Positions 38,207-48,731 of a DNA stretch of 64,000 bases are shown here, piece by piece (the first letter of the stretch is position 1; each line of letters opens with the position of its first letter). The translations under genes were made by a program, and so were the position numbers. This DNA is from Alphaproteobacteria bacterium (GTDB lineage: Bacteria; Pseudomonadota; Alphaproteobacteria; Sphingomonadales; Emcibacteraceae). The stretch spans positions 1-64,000 of the forward strand of contig JAGREE010000021.1 in NCBI GenBank assembly GCA_020446675.1, read 5' to 3'. The notes beneath the pieces were generated by a model. It was not told where the DNA came from, did not search any database, and was given only the letters and a program-made list of their open reading frames with translations.

Positions 38207-39988
38207 TCAGTCCTGCTCAGCTTCAATCAGTATTTCGTTGTAGGCGCGCAGTAAGTTTTGCTGAGACAAGACACCAATAATTTCGGCTTTCTCATCATTT
38301 GAAAGTACGGCTATTCTTTCTTCTCCGGTCTGTTTAAAAAGCTCAACGGCCTGTTCCAGAGTATCGGTGGGCGATAAATAAAAGGGCTGCTTCCGACAAA
38401 TCTGTTTCGCATTTAAGTCCTTAGCCTCTGTATCCATATGATAGCTATCACGTATTTCATTAAGGGTTATGATCCCGATAATCTGATTGTTTTCATCGAT
38501 AACAAAAAGATTATTGTATTTTAAATTAATAATAAGCTCTTTTATTTTTTCGATGTCCATATCTTCTGCAACAACAGCAAAATCCTGTTTCATTAATTTA
38601 TCTACGAAAATTTGTCGGCTTAAAAGGGCTGCCCTGCTCCCTTCCATATCTTTTCCAGCTCTTTTAAGCTGCAGATGAAAAAATGATGTACTGTCCAGAT
38701 AATGGGTGGTGATGAGATTGGCCACGACAACGGCAACCATTAAGGCCATTGTGATTTGATAGTCACCGGTCAGTTCAAAAATAATCAGTATGGTGGAAAT
38801 AGGGGCACCAAGCACTGCTGATGAAACGGCACCCATACCGACAATGGCATAAAGCCCGTTGTTGCTGGAGAGTTCCGGTGACGCCTGCGATGCGATAAAT
38901 CCAAAAGCGCTTCCGACAAGGGCGCCAAGAAGCAGGGTTGGGCTAAATATTCCTGCCCCGTAGCGAAAAGAAATACAAATAGTGGTTACGGCTATTTTGG
39001 CAACAATAAGAATGCACAAAAGACCAAACGGTATTATATTTTTAAGTGCGGCGTCTGTTGTTCCATATCCGACCCCCAGAATATAAGGGCAGATCATGGC
39101 GATCAGCCCCACGGCGAGGCCAGCCAATGGAGGGCGTATCCAATAAGGAATGGAATATTTTTTAGCAAAATCCTCTGTGAAGAAAATAGATTTAATTAGA
39201 ATAATAGAGACAAATGCACATACAGCACCCAGCATCATAAAAGCAGGAAATTCAAAAAAACTGGCGATATGATAGTCTGGAATATTGAACGCCGGAAAAT
39301 CACCATAATGAATGCGTGAAATAATGGCTGCTGTTACCGATGAAATAACAATCGGGGCAAAGGCATGTAGGGCATAATGCCCAAGGACAACTTCCAGAGC
39401 AAAAAAGACACCGGCAATGGGCGCATTAAAAGAAGCGGAAATCGCGGCTGCAATGCCGCAGCCAAATAATGTTCTGCACATTTTATGGGAAAGATTAAGT
39501 CGATCAGACATCCACGATGATAATGTGGCCCCCAAATGTACAACTGGCCCTTCCCGTCCTGCACCAGCTCCAGTTCCAAGCGCAATAGCAGCTGTAATGG
39601 CACTGAAAATTCCATCTTTAATTGACATTTTGGTATTATGAAAGGTGTTTGCTTCCATAACATCTGCGATCGCTGCGGATCTTTTGTCATCCATGAAAAT
39701 ATAATAAATCAAACTGATAATGATGCCGCCTGAAATAGTGGATATCAAAATATGCCACCATTTTAAGGTATCAACATAATCATAAATATTTTCGGAAAAG
39801 TCCCCTAGGGCAAATAATTGGGTAAATTGGATCAGATAACGAAAACCGATAGCGGCAAGTGCAACGATTATTCCGACAAAAATGGCAAATAAAACGGCAA
39901 AAATTTTATTATGACGACCTAAATAATTCAGAAGCTTATTCTGATTTATAAAAATACTCTGTTTAGGATTGCCTGTGCTGTTAGTCAT
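38207..39988 (-). CDS. ClC-family chloride channel/antiporter with CBS domains
   Basis: A 593-residue membrane protein. Residues ~30-440 are a ClC core: GAGAGREGPVVHLGA holds the gating Glu146, GCGIAAAISASFNAPIAGVFFALE is the selectivity-helix region, and RYGAGIFSPTLLLGA gives GxFxP. The C-terminal ~130 residues carry two CBS domains (MKQDFAVVAEDMDIEKIKELI and CRKQPFYLSPTDTLEQAVELF), usually nucleotide sensors. It may be a Cl-/H+ antiporter or channel; the gating Glu alone does not decide. Single gene, minus strand. Confidence 0.92.
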   Translation of the reverse strand: MTNSTGNPKQSIFINQNKLLNYLGRHNKIFAVLFAIFVGIIVALAAIGFRYLIQFTQLFALGDFSENIYDYVDTLKWWHILISTISGGIIISLIYYIFMDDKRSAAIADVMEANTFHNTKMSIKDGIFSAITAAIALGTGAGAGREGPVVHLGATLSSWMSDRLNLSHKMCRTLFGCGIAAAISASFNAPIAGVFFALEVVLGHYALHAFAPIVISSVTAAIISRIHYGDFPAFNIPDYHIASFFEFPAFMMLGAVCAFVSIILIKSIFFTEDFAKKYSIPYWIRPPLAGLAVGLIAMICPYILGVGYGTTDAALKNIIPFGLLCILIVAKIAVTTICISFRYGAGIFSPTLLLGALVGSAFGFIASQASPELSSNNGLYAIVGMGAVSSAVLGAPISTILIIFELTGDYQITMALMVAVVVANLITTHYLDSTSFFHLQLKRAGKDMEGSRAALLSRQIFVDKLMKQDFAVVAEDMDIEKIKELIINLKYNNLFVIDENNQIIGIITLNEIRDSYHMDTEAKDLNAKQICRKQPFYLSPTDTLEQAVELFKQTGEERIAVLSNDEKAEIIGVLSQQNLLRAYNEILIEAEQD

Positions 39989-40132
39989 ATGATTTTTTTA
40001 CCTAAAATATTAAATTTTTATTATTTTCATATTTTATTGACCTATTATTGCCACTATTATCACGTTATGTATAATTACCAGAGACATGATAAGTTTCAAG
40101 AAATCATTTTTTTGGGGTAGAAGCGGAGGAAA

Positions 40133-43100
40133 ATGAAAAAAGTAGGCATAGGCGCCGGGATATTATTGGTAATTTTGATCGGCAGTGCGCTTGTGGTGCC
40201 GAGCTTTATCGACTGGAATAAATATAAATCCCAAATTGAAACTACCGCTTCTGATCTTAGTGACCGGAAAGTGGTGATTAATGGCGATTTGTCATTGTCT
40301 ATTTTACCGTCACCATCATTTTCGGCTAGAGATGTGAGTGTTTCGAATGTTGAAGGTGGGCAGGCGACAAATTTCATTTCCCTGAAATCAGTTGATGTAA
40401 ATGTGGCTTTTTTCCCATTGCTGCGCGGGGAAATCCAGGTAAAAAAATTCATTCTCATTGAACCTGTTATTGCTATTGAAATTGACAGTAATGGAAAAGG
40501 AAACTGGGAATTTGGAAATGAAAATGATGCGCCCGATGAGAAAGGCAACACAACAGATCTAAGTTTCGAGCAGTTCCAGATCGAAGATGGCCAGATTAGT
40601 TATCAGGATTTCTCCAACGGCCGTCAGGAACTTGTCAGGTCAATAAATGCGTCTGTTTCCATGGATAGCCTTAACGGGCCGTTTGAAATTTCAGGCAGCG
40701 CACGCTATAAAAACCTGCCAGTTTCAGCAGAATTAATGGTTGGAAGAATTCGTGAAGGCAGCAAAATTCCGATCAGTTTAAATGGCGGCTTCCTCAATAA
40801 TGATATTCGTTTTAAATTCACCGGTGGATATTTACCGGATGAAAATGCCCCGCAGGCTGATGGTAAAATCAATCTTGACGCAAATGATATTGGCGATATT
40901 TTCCTGGCGGTCTCGTTGCTTGATCCCGAAAATACAAATCAGGATGGCCCTATCTATAACAATCCGCTGTCTCTTGAAAGTGCAATTGCTTATGGCGGTG
41001 ACGCCATAAATATTTCCTCGCTTGAGTTTGAAATGGGCGAAAGCCGTGGTTCCGGAAAATTAATGGCGACTTTTGGTGAAAATACACATTTTGACGGAAA
41101 TCTGACTGTTAACAGTTTTAATCTGGATAGTTTTTTGCCAGCCTTTGAGAATAGCGAAACGAAGGACGGTAATTCTCAGACGGCTAAAAATCAGGGCCAG
41201 AAAACAGATTATTCATTTATGAATAATCTGGAAGGAAATTTTAAATTTAGCCTCGGTGCCTTGCAGTATAACGAAAAAATTGCCAGTCAGCTGGATTTGG
41301 AAATAACGGCAACAAGTGGCGAAATTGAGGTCAGCAAAGCCCGTCTGAATATGCCAGGGGGGTCTGAAATAGCTTTAAACGGATCCTTTAGTGCACCAGA
41401 TAATAAACCATTATTCGGTGGCAATATTAATCTGAATTCAGGCAATTTCAGAGCGTTTCTTGACTGGCTGAAAGTGGATACATCATCAATTCCTGAAGGT
41501 CGTCTGACACGGTTCTCCTATCAGGGGGCAATTCAGGCGACAGAAGAACTTATTCAGCTCTATGGCATTGACGGCAGCCTGGATACTTTCCAGTTTTCGG
41601 GCGGCATTTCATATGCGCTGCAGGACAGACCATCCATGGGGCTGGACCTTGCTGTTAAAAATCTGAATGTGGATAATTATCTGGCCGATGATGACACACC
41701 TACGGATTATAAAAAATCGGTCGCCATATTGGGTGACTTTGACGCAAATTATAAAATTAATATGGCAAATGTTACATCAGGCGGTGTGACAATTAAAAAG
41801 TTTGATGTTTCGGGCGAGCTATTTAACGGGCATCTGAATGCAAAAACCATTACTATAGAAGATTATGCAGGATTTAATCTGAACGGCTCTTTGATTGGCA
41901 GTGAGCTGGCAAGCAACCCACGTTTTGAAACATCATTCAATACTACTGCTTCATCGTTATTACCGTTACAACGGGCATTCCGGTTTAAAACGGCATTTGA
42001 TATTTCCGAAGTTGGCGCAGTCGCCGTCAATGCCCGCATGACCGGTGATTTTGAGAAAATGAATGTGGATATTAAATCCACCGTTGGCAGCACAAAAGCG
42101 GATATTAAAGGGGAAGTCAGAAGTGCTACCCTAAAGCAGTTACCAGAAATTGGCAGCGTGGACCTTACTGTCAATGCCTCTAATCCAAGTTTTGCCAGCT
42201 TGATTGACCAGTTTGACCTGCCTGTTACCAAACCTGCTGCCGCTGATGATCGACCGTTTTCACTTTCAACTGCAGTAAAGGGCACAACCGAACTGGTGGA
42301 TATGGACGGCACAATTAATGTTGCAGGCGGCAATGTTTCGTTGAAAGGAAGAACCAATTTAACGGAAAATCAGATAAGTTCGTTTGATATGGCGGTTGAT
42401 CTGAATGGGTCCAACGTCCGTGAATTTGTCAGAGGGATGGGTGCTGATTTTAAACCGGCAAAAACTGAGCTTGGGCCACTGGCACTCAAACTGACAGCGA
42501 CAGGAAACAATAACGACGTCTCCTTGAAAAATATTGCAGGAAATATTGGCCCCACCAAAATCAGCGGGACCGGTGAAATTAAGGGTCTGAATGCGGATGC
42601 CGCGACTGGGGCCAAGCCAACTTTCGATTTTAATCTTATATTTGATAATTTGCAGCTCACTGATTTTATGGAAGCACCAGCAGATGCACCAAAAGGAGAT
42701 GATTGGGGCAAATGGAGTGAGGAACCTCTTCAATTAGCAGTACTTGATGAATATGACGGCAGTGCGTCAATTTCTGCAAACCGTATCACTTATGAGAAAT
42801 ATGATTTCAGAAATCCAAGATTTGAAGCCACCCTAAAGAACGGGGTGATCACTATAAGTAATTTCACTGGAAAATTATTTGGTGGTGATGTGTCAGTCGC
42901 AGGAACCTTTAACAGCGGCGGTGATCTGAATCTTGATATGGCGCTTAAAAATGCAACAATCGTTGATGCGACAAGCTCTTTTGCAGGAATTCGTCCGGTT
43001 AGCGGCACATTTGATATGAGCCAGAAAATTACCGGCAAAGGTAAAAGCCAGAAAGAGCTTATTTCATCGTTAAGCGGAGCCGGTTCTGTTACGGCTTCTC

Positions 43101-43819
43101 CCGGTGTTATTAAAGGGATAAATATACCGGAACTGAGCAAAAGACTTGAAGGTCTTACTTCTCAGAACGGGTTAATGAGCCTGCTGGGCACTTCACTGTC
43201 AGGCGGTGAAACACCATATGATGGTGGTTCAAGTGCACTGACGATGAAAAATGGCAATATCCAGCTTTCACCGTTGGATATTAAAATGCTTGGGGCGAAA
43301 AGTGATATTAATATGGCCGTCAATCTTGCTCAGTGGCAGATGAATCTCAAAGGCGATATGTCATTGAGTGATCATCCTGATGCTCCACCGATTGGTATCA
43401 GTGTACTTGGCGCGCTGAATAATCCGAAAATAGCTTATAATACGAAACAGATTGAAAGCTTTATCGGGCAGAAAATTGCAGCCAGTCTGCTGCAGAATAT
43501 GGTTGAAGGTAACGGGGGTATCGGCGGACTTTTCGGTTCTCCGAATTCCGGACAGGGTGGCGCGACACAGCCAGGCACGACGCCTCAAACTGGGACAGGT
43601 ACACAGCCGAATACAACAACGTCTACGCCATCAGGAACTGAAAATAAAGTGACAAGCACACCATTAGAGGCCGTTGTGCCAAAGACGGCACCGGCAAATT
43701 CGGCGGAGACAGATAAGAAAGAAGAACCAGCGGAACCGGCACCAAAAGAAACGGTAGAGCAGCTTGGGACAAAGCTTCTTGAGCGTTTATTCAATAAGCC
43801 GCAGCAGCCAAAAAATTAG
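40133..43819 (+). CDS. large AsmA-family protein
   Basis: A 1228-residue protein: one N-terminal membrane anchor (VGIGAGILLVILIGSALVVPSF), the AsmA signature start (WNKYKSQIETTASDLSDRKVVINGDLSLSILPSPSFSARDV), a very long beta-rich middle, and an AsmA C-terminal domain (SLSGAGSVTASPGVIKGINI to LNNPKIAYNTKQIE). The last ~95 residues are Pro/Thr/Gln-rich and disordered-looking. AsmA-like proteins are inner-membrane anchored periplasmic bridges thought to move phospholipids to the outer membrane or to affect envelope assembly. CGGAGGA upstream of ATG 40133 is a strong start. Confidence 0.9.
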   Translation: MKKVGIGAGILLVILIGSALVVPSFIDWNKYKSQIETTASDLSDRKVVINGDLSLSILPSPSFSARDVSVSNVEGGQATNFISLKSVDVNVAFFPLLRGEIQVKKFILIEPVIAIEIDSNGKGNWEFGNENDAPDEKGNTTDLSFEQFQIEDGQISYQDFSNGRQELVRSINASVSMDSLNGPFEISGSARYKNLPVSAELMVGRIREGSKIPISLNGGFLNNDIRFKFTGGYLPDENAPQADGKINLDANDIGDIFLAVSLLDPENTNQDGPIYNNPLSLESAIAYGGDAINISSLEFEMGESRGSGKLMATFGENTHFDGNLTVNSFNLDSFLPAFENSETKDGNSQTAKNQGQKTDYSFMNNLEGNFKFSLGALQYNEKIASQLDLEITATSGEIEVSKARLNMPGGSEIALNGSFSAPDNKPLFGGNINLNSGNFRAFLDWLKVDTSSIPEGRLTRFSYQGAIQATEELIQLYGIDGSLDTFQFSGGISYALQDRPSMGLDLAVKNLNVDNYLADDDTPTDYKKSVAILGDFDANYKINMANVTSGGVTIKKFDVSGELFNGHLNAKTITIEDYAGFNLNGSLIGSELASNPRFETSFNTTASSLLPLQRAFRFKTAFDISEVGAVAVNARMTGDFEKMNVDIKSTVGSTKADIKGEVRSATLKQLPEIGSVDLTVNASNPSFASLIDQFDLPVTKPAAADDRPFSLSTAVKGTTELVDMDGTINVAGGNVSLKGRTNLTENQISSFDMAVDLNGSNVREFVRGMGADFKPAKTELGPLALKLTATGNNNDVSLKNIAGNIGPTKISGTGEIKGLNADAATGAKPTFDFNLIFDNLQLTDFMEAPADAPKGDDWGKWSEEPLQLAVLDEYDGSASISANRITYEKYDFRNPRFEATLKNGVITISNFTGKLFGGDVSVAGTFNSGGDLNLDMALKNATIVDATSSFAGIRPVSGTFDMSQKITGKGKSQKELISSLSGAGSVTASPGVIKGINIPELSKRLEGLTSQNGLMSLLGTSLSGGETPYDGGSSALTMKNGNIQLSPLDIKMLGAKSDINMAVNLAQWQMNLKGDMSLSDHPDAPPIGISVLGALNNPKIAYNTKQIESFIGQKIAASLLQNMVEGNGGIGGLFGSPNSGQGGATQPGTTPQTGTGTQPNTTTSTPSGTENKVTSTPLEAVVPKTAPANSAETDKKEEPAEPAPKETVEQLGTKLLERLFNKPQQPKN

Positions 43820-44034
43820 GATTTAAGTTTCTTAAGGATAAAGACACGGATTGCACTGCTTAAATTGGTTGTGCGGGTTTCGTCAATCTCGGTTATTAAT
43901 GTTTTAAGGCTTTTATTTTCTTTGCGGGCTATGGATTTTAACGCACGCCAGAAAATATTTTCAAGCGTGATGCTGGTTTGATGGCCGGCAATGAAAACGG
44001 AATGTTTTTTCAATATTTCGTCGTCATTGGCCAT
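43816..44034 (-). CDS. ribbon-helix-helix protein (RHH_4 type)
   Basis: A 72-residue protein fitting the alphaproteobacterial RHH_4 family: HSVFIAGHQTSITLENIFWRALKSIA, ...LKTLITEIDETR and NLSSAIRVFILKKL. Such proteins look like MetJ/Arc-fold DNA binders, but few have been studied. It is convergent with the AsmA gene (4-base overlap) and 9 bases downstream of fumarase on the same strand, so probably in its operon. Confidence 0.85.
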   Translation of the reverse strand: MANDDEILKKHSVFIAGHQTSITLENIFWRALKSIARKENKSLKTLITEIDETRTTNLSSAIRVFILKKLKS

Positions 44035-44043
44035 TCTGAATTC

Positions 44044-45654
44044 CTAGATCATTTTAAAAAAATCATTTCCCTTATCATCAACTATGATAAAGGCCGGGAA
44101 GTCTTTAACCTCGATTTTCCATACGGCTTCCATGCCGAAATCTTCAAAATCAAGGACCTCTACCTTTGTAATGTTATTTTTGGCCAGGATTGCCGCCGGA
44201 CCGCCTATTGAGCCCAGATAAAAACCGCCATGTTTGGCGCAGGCGTCCGTCACCTGTTTGCTGCGGTTGCCTTTTGCCAGCATGATCATGCTGCCGCCAT
44301 TTTCCTGAAATTTATCCACATAACTGTCCATCCGTCCAGCGGTTGTCGGACCAAAGGAACCGGATGCATAACCTTCCGGTGTTTTTGCCGGACCGGCATA
44401 ATAAACAATATGATTCTTCAGATAATCCGGCATCGGTTCGCCGTCTTCCAGTTTTTTGAGAATAGCGGCATGGGCAAGATCACGGGCCACAACAATGGTT
44501 CCGGTAAGTGAAAGTCTGGTTTTTACCGGATATTGGCTTAGGTCCTTGCAGACTTCCGACATTGGTCTGTTCAAATCAATTTTAACAACATTATCGCTTA
44601 AGGTGTCACTACCCACATCCGGCAGGAAGCGTGCCGGATCATGTTCCAGCTGTTCAAGGAAAATACCATCCTTTGTAATTTTCCCCTTTGCTTGGCGGTC
44701 GGCTGAGCAGGAAACGCCAATACCAATCGGCACAGAAGCCCCATGGCGTGGCATCCTGATTACCCGAACATCGTGACAGAAATATTTGCCGCCAAACTGT
44801 GCGCCGATATCAAAACGCTGTGTCATTTTTAAAACTTTTTCTTCCATTTCGGGGCAGCGGATAGCCTGACCGAAATCTCCGCCTTCAGTTGGTAAATTAT
44901 CCAGATAATGGGTGCTGGCCATTTTAACAGTTTTCAGATTTTGTTCTGCACTCAATCCGCCAATTACAATTGCCAGATGGTATGGGGGGCAGGCTGCCGT
45001 CCCAAGTGTTCTGATTTTTTCATCCAGAAATTCTGTCAGTTTATCTTCACGAAGCACTGCCGGGGTCTGCTGATAGAGAAAGGTTTTATTGGCACTGCCG
45101 CCGCCCTTGGCCACAAAAAGAAAATGATACTCATTGCCTTCTGTTGCATAGATATCAACCTGGGCCGGACCATTCGTCTTGGTGTTTTTTTCTTCAAACA
45201 GGCTTTTTGGGGCAAGCTGTGAATAGCGCAGATTTGTATGAGTATAGGTATCGATCACACCCTGATTGATGGTTTCAGCATCGTCACCGTCTGTCCAGAC
45301 ATACTGTCCTTTTTTGCCCATAACAATGCCCGTTCCGGTATCCTGACAACTGGGCAGGACCATACCGGCTGCAATATTGGCATTTTTTAAAAGTTCGGTC
45401 GCAACAAAACGGTCATTGTCTGAGGCTTCATCATCTTTAAGAATTGCCGCCAGTTTTTCCAGATGGCTGGATCTCAGCAAATGGGAAATATCCTTCATTG
45501 CTTCAGCGGTCAGCAGTCTTATCCCTTCCGGATCTATTTTCAGAATTTCTTTACCGTCAACATTAATGGTTGAAACATAATCGGATGTTATTTTGCGGTA
45601 GACTGTGTCGCTCTTCGTTTGAGCATACATGTCAGTATAATTTGGCAATGTCAT
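44044..45654 (-). CDS. class I fumarate hydratase (iron-sulphur)
   Basis: A 536-residue single-chain class I fumarase (FumA/FumB type), converting fumarate to malate in the TCA cycle. Cluster-ligand cysteines fit LPSCQDTG (Cys103), AACPPYHL (Cys222) and GVSCSADRQ (Cys316). The C-terminal part has [17 protein letters not shown] and [12 protein letters not shown]. Complete and of family length. An RHH gene follows within 10 bases; sspB lies 28 bases upstream on the same strand. Confidence 0.95.
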   Translation of the reverse strand: MTLPNYTDMYAQTKSDTVYRKITSDYVSTINVDGKEILKIDPEGIRLLTAEAMKDISHLLRSSHLEKLAAILKDDEASDNDRFVATELLKNANIAAGMVLPSCQDTGTGIVMGKKGQYVWTDGDDAETINQGVIDTYTHTNLRYSQLAPKSLFEEKNTKTNGPAQVDIYATEGNEYHFLFVAKGGGSANKTFLYQQTPAVLREDKLTEFLDEKIRTLGTAACPPYHLAIVIGGLSAEQNLKTVKMASTHYLDNLPTEGGDFGQAIRCPEMEEKVLKMTQRFDIGAQFGGKYFCHDVRVIRMPRHGASVPIGIGVSCSADRQAKGKITKDGIFLEQLEHDPARFLPDVGSDTLSDNVVKIDLNRPMSEVCKDLSQYPVKTRLSLTGTIVVARDLAHAAILKKLEDGEPMPDYLKNHIVYYAGPAKTPEGYASGSFGPTTAGRMDSYVDKFQENGGSMIMLAKGNRSKQVTDACAKHGGFYLGSIGGPAAILAKNNITKVEVLDFEDFGMEAVWKIEVKDFPAFIIVDDKGNDFFKMI

Positions 45655-45682
45655 GAAAAAAGTTCCAGAAGGCTAGTATTTA

Positions 45683-46165
45683 TTATTTTTTACGGAAAGC
45701 ATCCAAAGTCACAATATTGTCTTTTTCAGCTGGAATTTCTATTTTTTCTTCTACAATCTCAATTTTCTGATCGTTGTTATCTTTTTCAGGAAGATCAGCT
45801 TTTGCATCAACGTCCGTATTGAAATGAAGACCAAAATCAACACTTGGATCAAAAAAGCCAAGAAGTGAATCAAAAGGGATGGAAAGATGTTCTTTGTTTC
45901 TGTTGAAACTTAAGGAAATTTCAAAATGGTCATCGTCAATTGAAAGGTCCCAGAATTGATTTTGCAGAACAATGGTCATGTCTTCTTCATATCGTTCTTT
46001 TAAATATTTGGGTATTTTGACGTTTGGGTGGGTTGTTTGGAATGTTATATAAAAATGATGCTCACCTGGCAGGCCATTCGCTGCCGTATCTTTAAGAATA
46101 TCACGCACGACACCAATGAGTGCGGCTTGAACCATTTCATCATACTTTATAATACTATCCGTCAT
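45683..46165 (-). CDS. sspB: ClpXP adaptor SspB (alphaproteobacterial type)
   Basis: A 160-residue protein of the SspB-alpha family (formerly DUF1321). It should bind the tmRNA degradation tag and deliver substrates to ClpXP. IKYDEMVQAALIGVVRDIL at the start, FYITFQTTHPNVKIP, the QNQFWDLS and F(E)ISLSFNRNKEHLSIPFDSLLGFFDPSVDFGLHF strands (split here) are characteristic. After a charged linker (~120-148) the C-terminal NIVTLDAFRKK is the usual ClpX-binding tail. It lies directly downstream of ssrA, same strand, which matches its job. Confidence 0.93.
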   Translation of the reverse strand: MTDSIIKYDEMVQAALIGVVRDILKDTAANGLPGEHHFYITFQTTHPNVKIPKYLKERYEEDMTIVLQNQFWDLSIDDDHFEISLSFNRNKEHLSIPFDSLLGFFDPSVDFGLHFNTDVDAKADLPEKDNNDQKIEIVEEKIEIPAEKDNIVTLDAFRKK

Positions 46166-46272
46166 TTTCGCTTTAACTTCTCCAATTTCACTTACGACTC
46201 TGAACGTAATAAATTATAGCGTTATCTTAAATCAGGGGCTAGTAGTTTTACAAACCTATAGATTAAGGGCTT

Positions 46273-46557
46273 AAAAAAGTGGCAGGCTTCTGTTGCTAGG
46301 TGCCTGCCGAACCCCGCGTAGCTAGACTATTAAGCTGCTACAGCAAATGCTTCGTTATCGTTTGCATTTACAAGAATTGACCCGTCACAGCGGAATCATG
46401 CTGGACAAAAGTTATATCTTTATTGCGCACGTCGATCCTATTTCGCCCCCATAAACATTCTTTCGTTTTAATGGTGGAGGCGCCGGGTACCGCCCCCGGG
46501 TCCGTAACGTTTATTCCATATACCAGTTTATTGTCATAGTCGGTTGCCCGACACCCT
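46273..46557 (-). ncRNA. ssrA: permuted (two-piece) tmRNA
   Basis: Minus-strand tmRNA in the alphaproteobacterial circular permutation. Reading 5'-3', the acceptor piece comes first (~46557 to 46472) and ends in the T arm and CGCCTCCACCA; a spacer follows; the coding piece begins at 46450 with GGGGGCGAAATAGGATCGAC. GGGGGCG pairs with CGCCTCC as a 7-bp acceptor stem with a G-U pair at position 3, the alanine identity element. The tag frame (46365-46330) encodes ANDNEAFAVAA then TAA. A terminal hairpin GGCAGGC/GCCTGCC (46308-46281) with a T-run (46278-46273) ends the gene. Exact 5' end is approximate. sspB follows downstream. Confidence 0.95.
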
Positions 46558-46648
46558 ATATATAAGGGCTAATGATTAAGATTTAAATAGATTTGCACAA
46601 AATAATATGCAATTTATGTATAAAATTTAAAAGTAACGTTGGATTTCT

Positions 46649-47443
46649 ATGAAACAATATCTTGATCTCGCGCGGCGCATTCGCGATGAAGGCATCAAAA
46701 AAGAAGACAGAACAGGAACGGGAACAATAAGTGTGTTTGGTCACCAGATGCGCTTTAATCTGGCGGATGGTTTCCCGATGGTGACAACCAAAAAGCTTCA
46801 TCTTAAATCAATAATTCATGAACTGCTGTGGTTTCTGGCCGGTGACACCAATATAAAATATTTAAAAGAAAACGGCGTGCGGATTTGGGATGAGTGGGCA
46901 GATGAAAATGGCAATCTGGGTCCCGTTTACGGGCATCAGTGGCGGTCATGGCCAACACCGAAAGGCGAAACTATTGACCAGATTTCCAATCTTATCCATA
47001 TGATAGAAAATAATCCTGACAGTCGCCGTCTGATTGTCAGCGCGTGGAATGTGGCCGATGTTGATCATATGGCTTTGCCACCTTGCCACTGCCTGTTTCA
47101 GTTTTATGTGGCGGACGGGAAACTGAGCTGTCAGCTTTATCAGAGAAGTGCCGATGTGTTTCTTGGGGTTCCTTTTAACATAGCGTCCTATGCCCTTCTG
47201 ACAATGATGATCGCGCAAGTATGTGATCTTGAAGTTGGTGATTTTGTCCATACATTCGGTGATGCTCACCTTTATTTAAATCATATGGAGCAAATCGATC
47301 TACAGCTAGAACGTGATCCGCTTCCGCTTCCGACTATGGCAATAAACCCTGATGTCAAAAGCATATTTGACTTTCAATTTGATGATTTCGAACTGCAGAA
47401 TTATCAGGCCCATCCCCATATCAAAGGGGTGGTTGCGGTCTAA
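46649..47443 (+). CDS. thyA: thymidylate synthase
   Basis: A 264-residue enzyme that methylates dUMP to dTMP with methylene-tetrahydrofolate. [36 protein letters not shown] (~81-100), catalytic Cys146 in [11 protein letters not shown], and [10 protein letters not shown] are diagnostic. Full length. Its stop overlaps the folA start as TAATG, so the two are coupled: DHFR regenerates the tetrahydrofolate used by ThyA. Confidence 0.97.
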   Translation: MKQYLDLARRIRDEGIKKEDRTGTGTISVFGHQMRFNLADGFPMVTTKKLHLKSIIHELLWFLAGDTNIKYLKENGVRIWDEWADENGNLGPVYGHQWRSWPTPKGETIDQISNLIHMIENNPDSRRLIVSAWNVADVDHMALPPCHCLFQFYVADGKLSCQLYQRSADVFLGVPFNIASYALLTMMIAQVCDLEVGDFVHTFGDAHLYLNHMEQIDLQLERDPLPLPTMAINPDVKSIFDFQFDDFELQNYQAHPHIKGVVAV

Positions 47444-47949
47444 TGATTAAAACGTCCCTCATAGTTGCGGCGGCAGAAAATGGCATTATCGGCAAGGATA
47501 ATGATATGCCGTGGAAAATATCATCTGACCTGCAGTATTTTAAAAAAGTCACCATGAATAAACCCGTTATTATGGGGCGGAAAACGTTTGAAAGTATTGG
47601 AAAACCACTGCCGGGCCGACTGAATATTGTCATTACCCGTGATACCAGCTTCAACGCTGAAGGGGTCATCACAGCCCATAGTGCTGAGATGGCCCTTGAG
47701 GTTGCCAAAAGCATGGCGGAGGTTAAGGGCTTGAAAGAAATTATGGTTATTGGCGGCGCTCAGATTTATGAGCTATGCCTGCCAATGGCAGACAGGCTAT
47801 ATCTTACCCGCATTCACGCGGAAATTGAGGGCGATACAAGTTTTCCCGACCTTAATCCGAATGACTGGCTTGAATATTCACGTGAACGGCACAAAGCCGG
47901 CGAAAAAGACAGCCATGATTACAGTTTCATTGTTCTCGACCGGATTTAG
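47443..47949 (+). CDS. folA: dihydrofolate reductase
   Basis: A 168-residue NADPH-dependent reductase. VAAAENGIIGKDNDMPWKI (substrate and Met20-like loop, ~7-25), IMGRKTFESIGKPLPGR (~43-59), VIGGAQIYEL (~102-111) and LTRIHAEIEGDTSFPDL are conserved. It starts in the thyA stop codon and ends with a 4-base convergent overlap with the SIMPL gene. Confidence 0.97.
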   Translation: MIKTSLIVAAAENGIIGKDNDMPWKISSDLQYFKKVTMNKPVIMGRKTFESIGKPLPGRLNIVITRDTSFNAEGVITAHSAEMALEVAKSMAEVKGLKEIMVIGGAQIYELCLPMADRLYLTRIHAEIEGDTSFPDLNPNDWLEYSRERHKAGEKDSHDYSFIVLDRI

Positions 47950-48671
47950 TCTTCTAACTGATAGACCAGCGTCACAAATGCCGTTGTTGTAATTTTTCCA
48001 GGCCTGATGGGAATTGACATATTTTTTGGCATCGGTGCGGCCATAGCCATGCTTTCCTGACGCATCATATCATAGGATCGGGGCATTACCTGTACATTTC
48101 CTTCAGTAATTGTGCAGATATTGCCAAGTTTATTGCCGGAAAGTTTTGCATAAAGTTCGGCTTTGTGACGGGCTTTATTAAAGGCGGCTTCGCGTGCCTG
48201 ATCTTCAAGACTATCAATATCAGTTGATGAATAGGTAATATTGGAAAACAGATTATTGCTTCCTGCCATAACGCCGGACATAAGCTCAGTAATCTTGCCA
48301 AGGTCATAGGTTTTGAAATAAACCCTTGATGTTCCTTCATAAGCGACGATTTCCTGACGGCTACGCTGGTCATATACGGGGAAAATGTTAATGGAATCTG
48401 TCCTGATGTCTTCATCTTTAATTTTTAAACTATCAAGGACATTGATAATTTTCTGAATATTATCAGATAGCCCCTGAAGGGCAGCCATTTCGTCATCTGC
48501 ACGACTTTTTACATTAAGCGCGACCTCAGCAACATCAGGCAGGCTTTCAATTTCACCTGTTGCGGTCATGGTAATAACAGACCCCTGACAGGCTTTAATT
48601 TCCTGCGCCTGACAGGCGGATACTGCAAAAACACCGGTTAAAAACAGGGTAAGAAATCTGATAGTTTTCAT
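47946..48671 (-). CDS. exported SIMPL-domain (DUF541) protein
   Basis: A 241-residue protein with a signal peptide (MKTIRFLTLFLTGVFAVSACQA, cut near residue 22) and a SIMPL/DUF541 domain: ITMTATGEIESLPDVAEVALNVKS, the alternating IRTDSINIFPVYDQ strand and AREAAFNKARHKAELYAKLSGNKLG. Related proteins (YggE, BP26) are periplasmic oligomers linked to oxidative stress. A VSAC motif could also be read as a lipobox. Function is not firm. Confidence 0.88.
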   Translation of the reverse strand: MKTIRFLTLFLTGVFAVSACQAQEIKACQGSVITMTATGEIESLPDVAEVALNVKSRADDEMAALQGLSDNIQKIINVLDSLKIKDEDIRTDSINIFPVYDQRSRQEIVAYEGTSRVYFKTYDLGKITELMSGVMAGSNNLFSNITYSSTDIDSLEDQAREAAFNKARHKAELYAKLSGNKLGNICTITEGNVQVMPRSYDMMRQESMAMAAPMPKNMSIPIRPGKITTTAFVTLVYQLED

Positions 48672-48731
48672 TGTTAATCTCCCAATTACACTTTTTAACA
48701 GTGGTAAAGCCCAATCATGTCAAAATCGGGG

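Noticed and set aside
41863..42357. 164-codon minus-strand frame inside the AsmA gene
   Set aside because: Opposite a long well-supported gene, with no ribosome site and composition typical of an antisense shadow.
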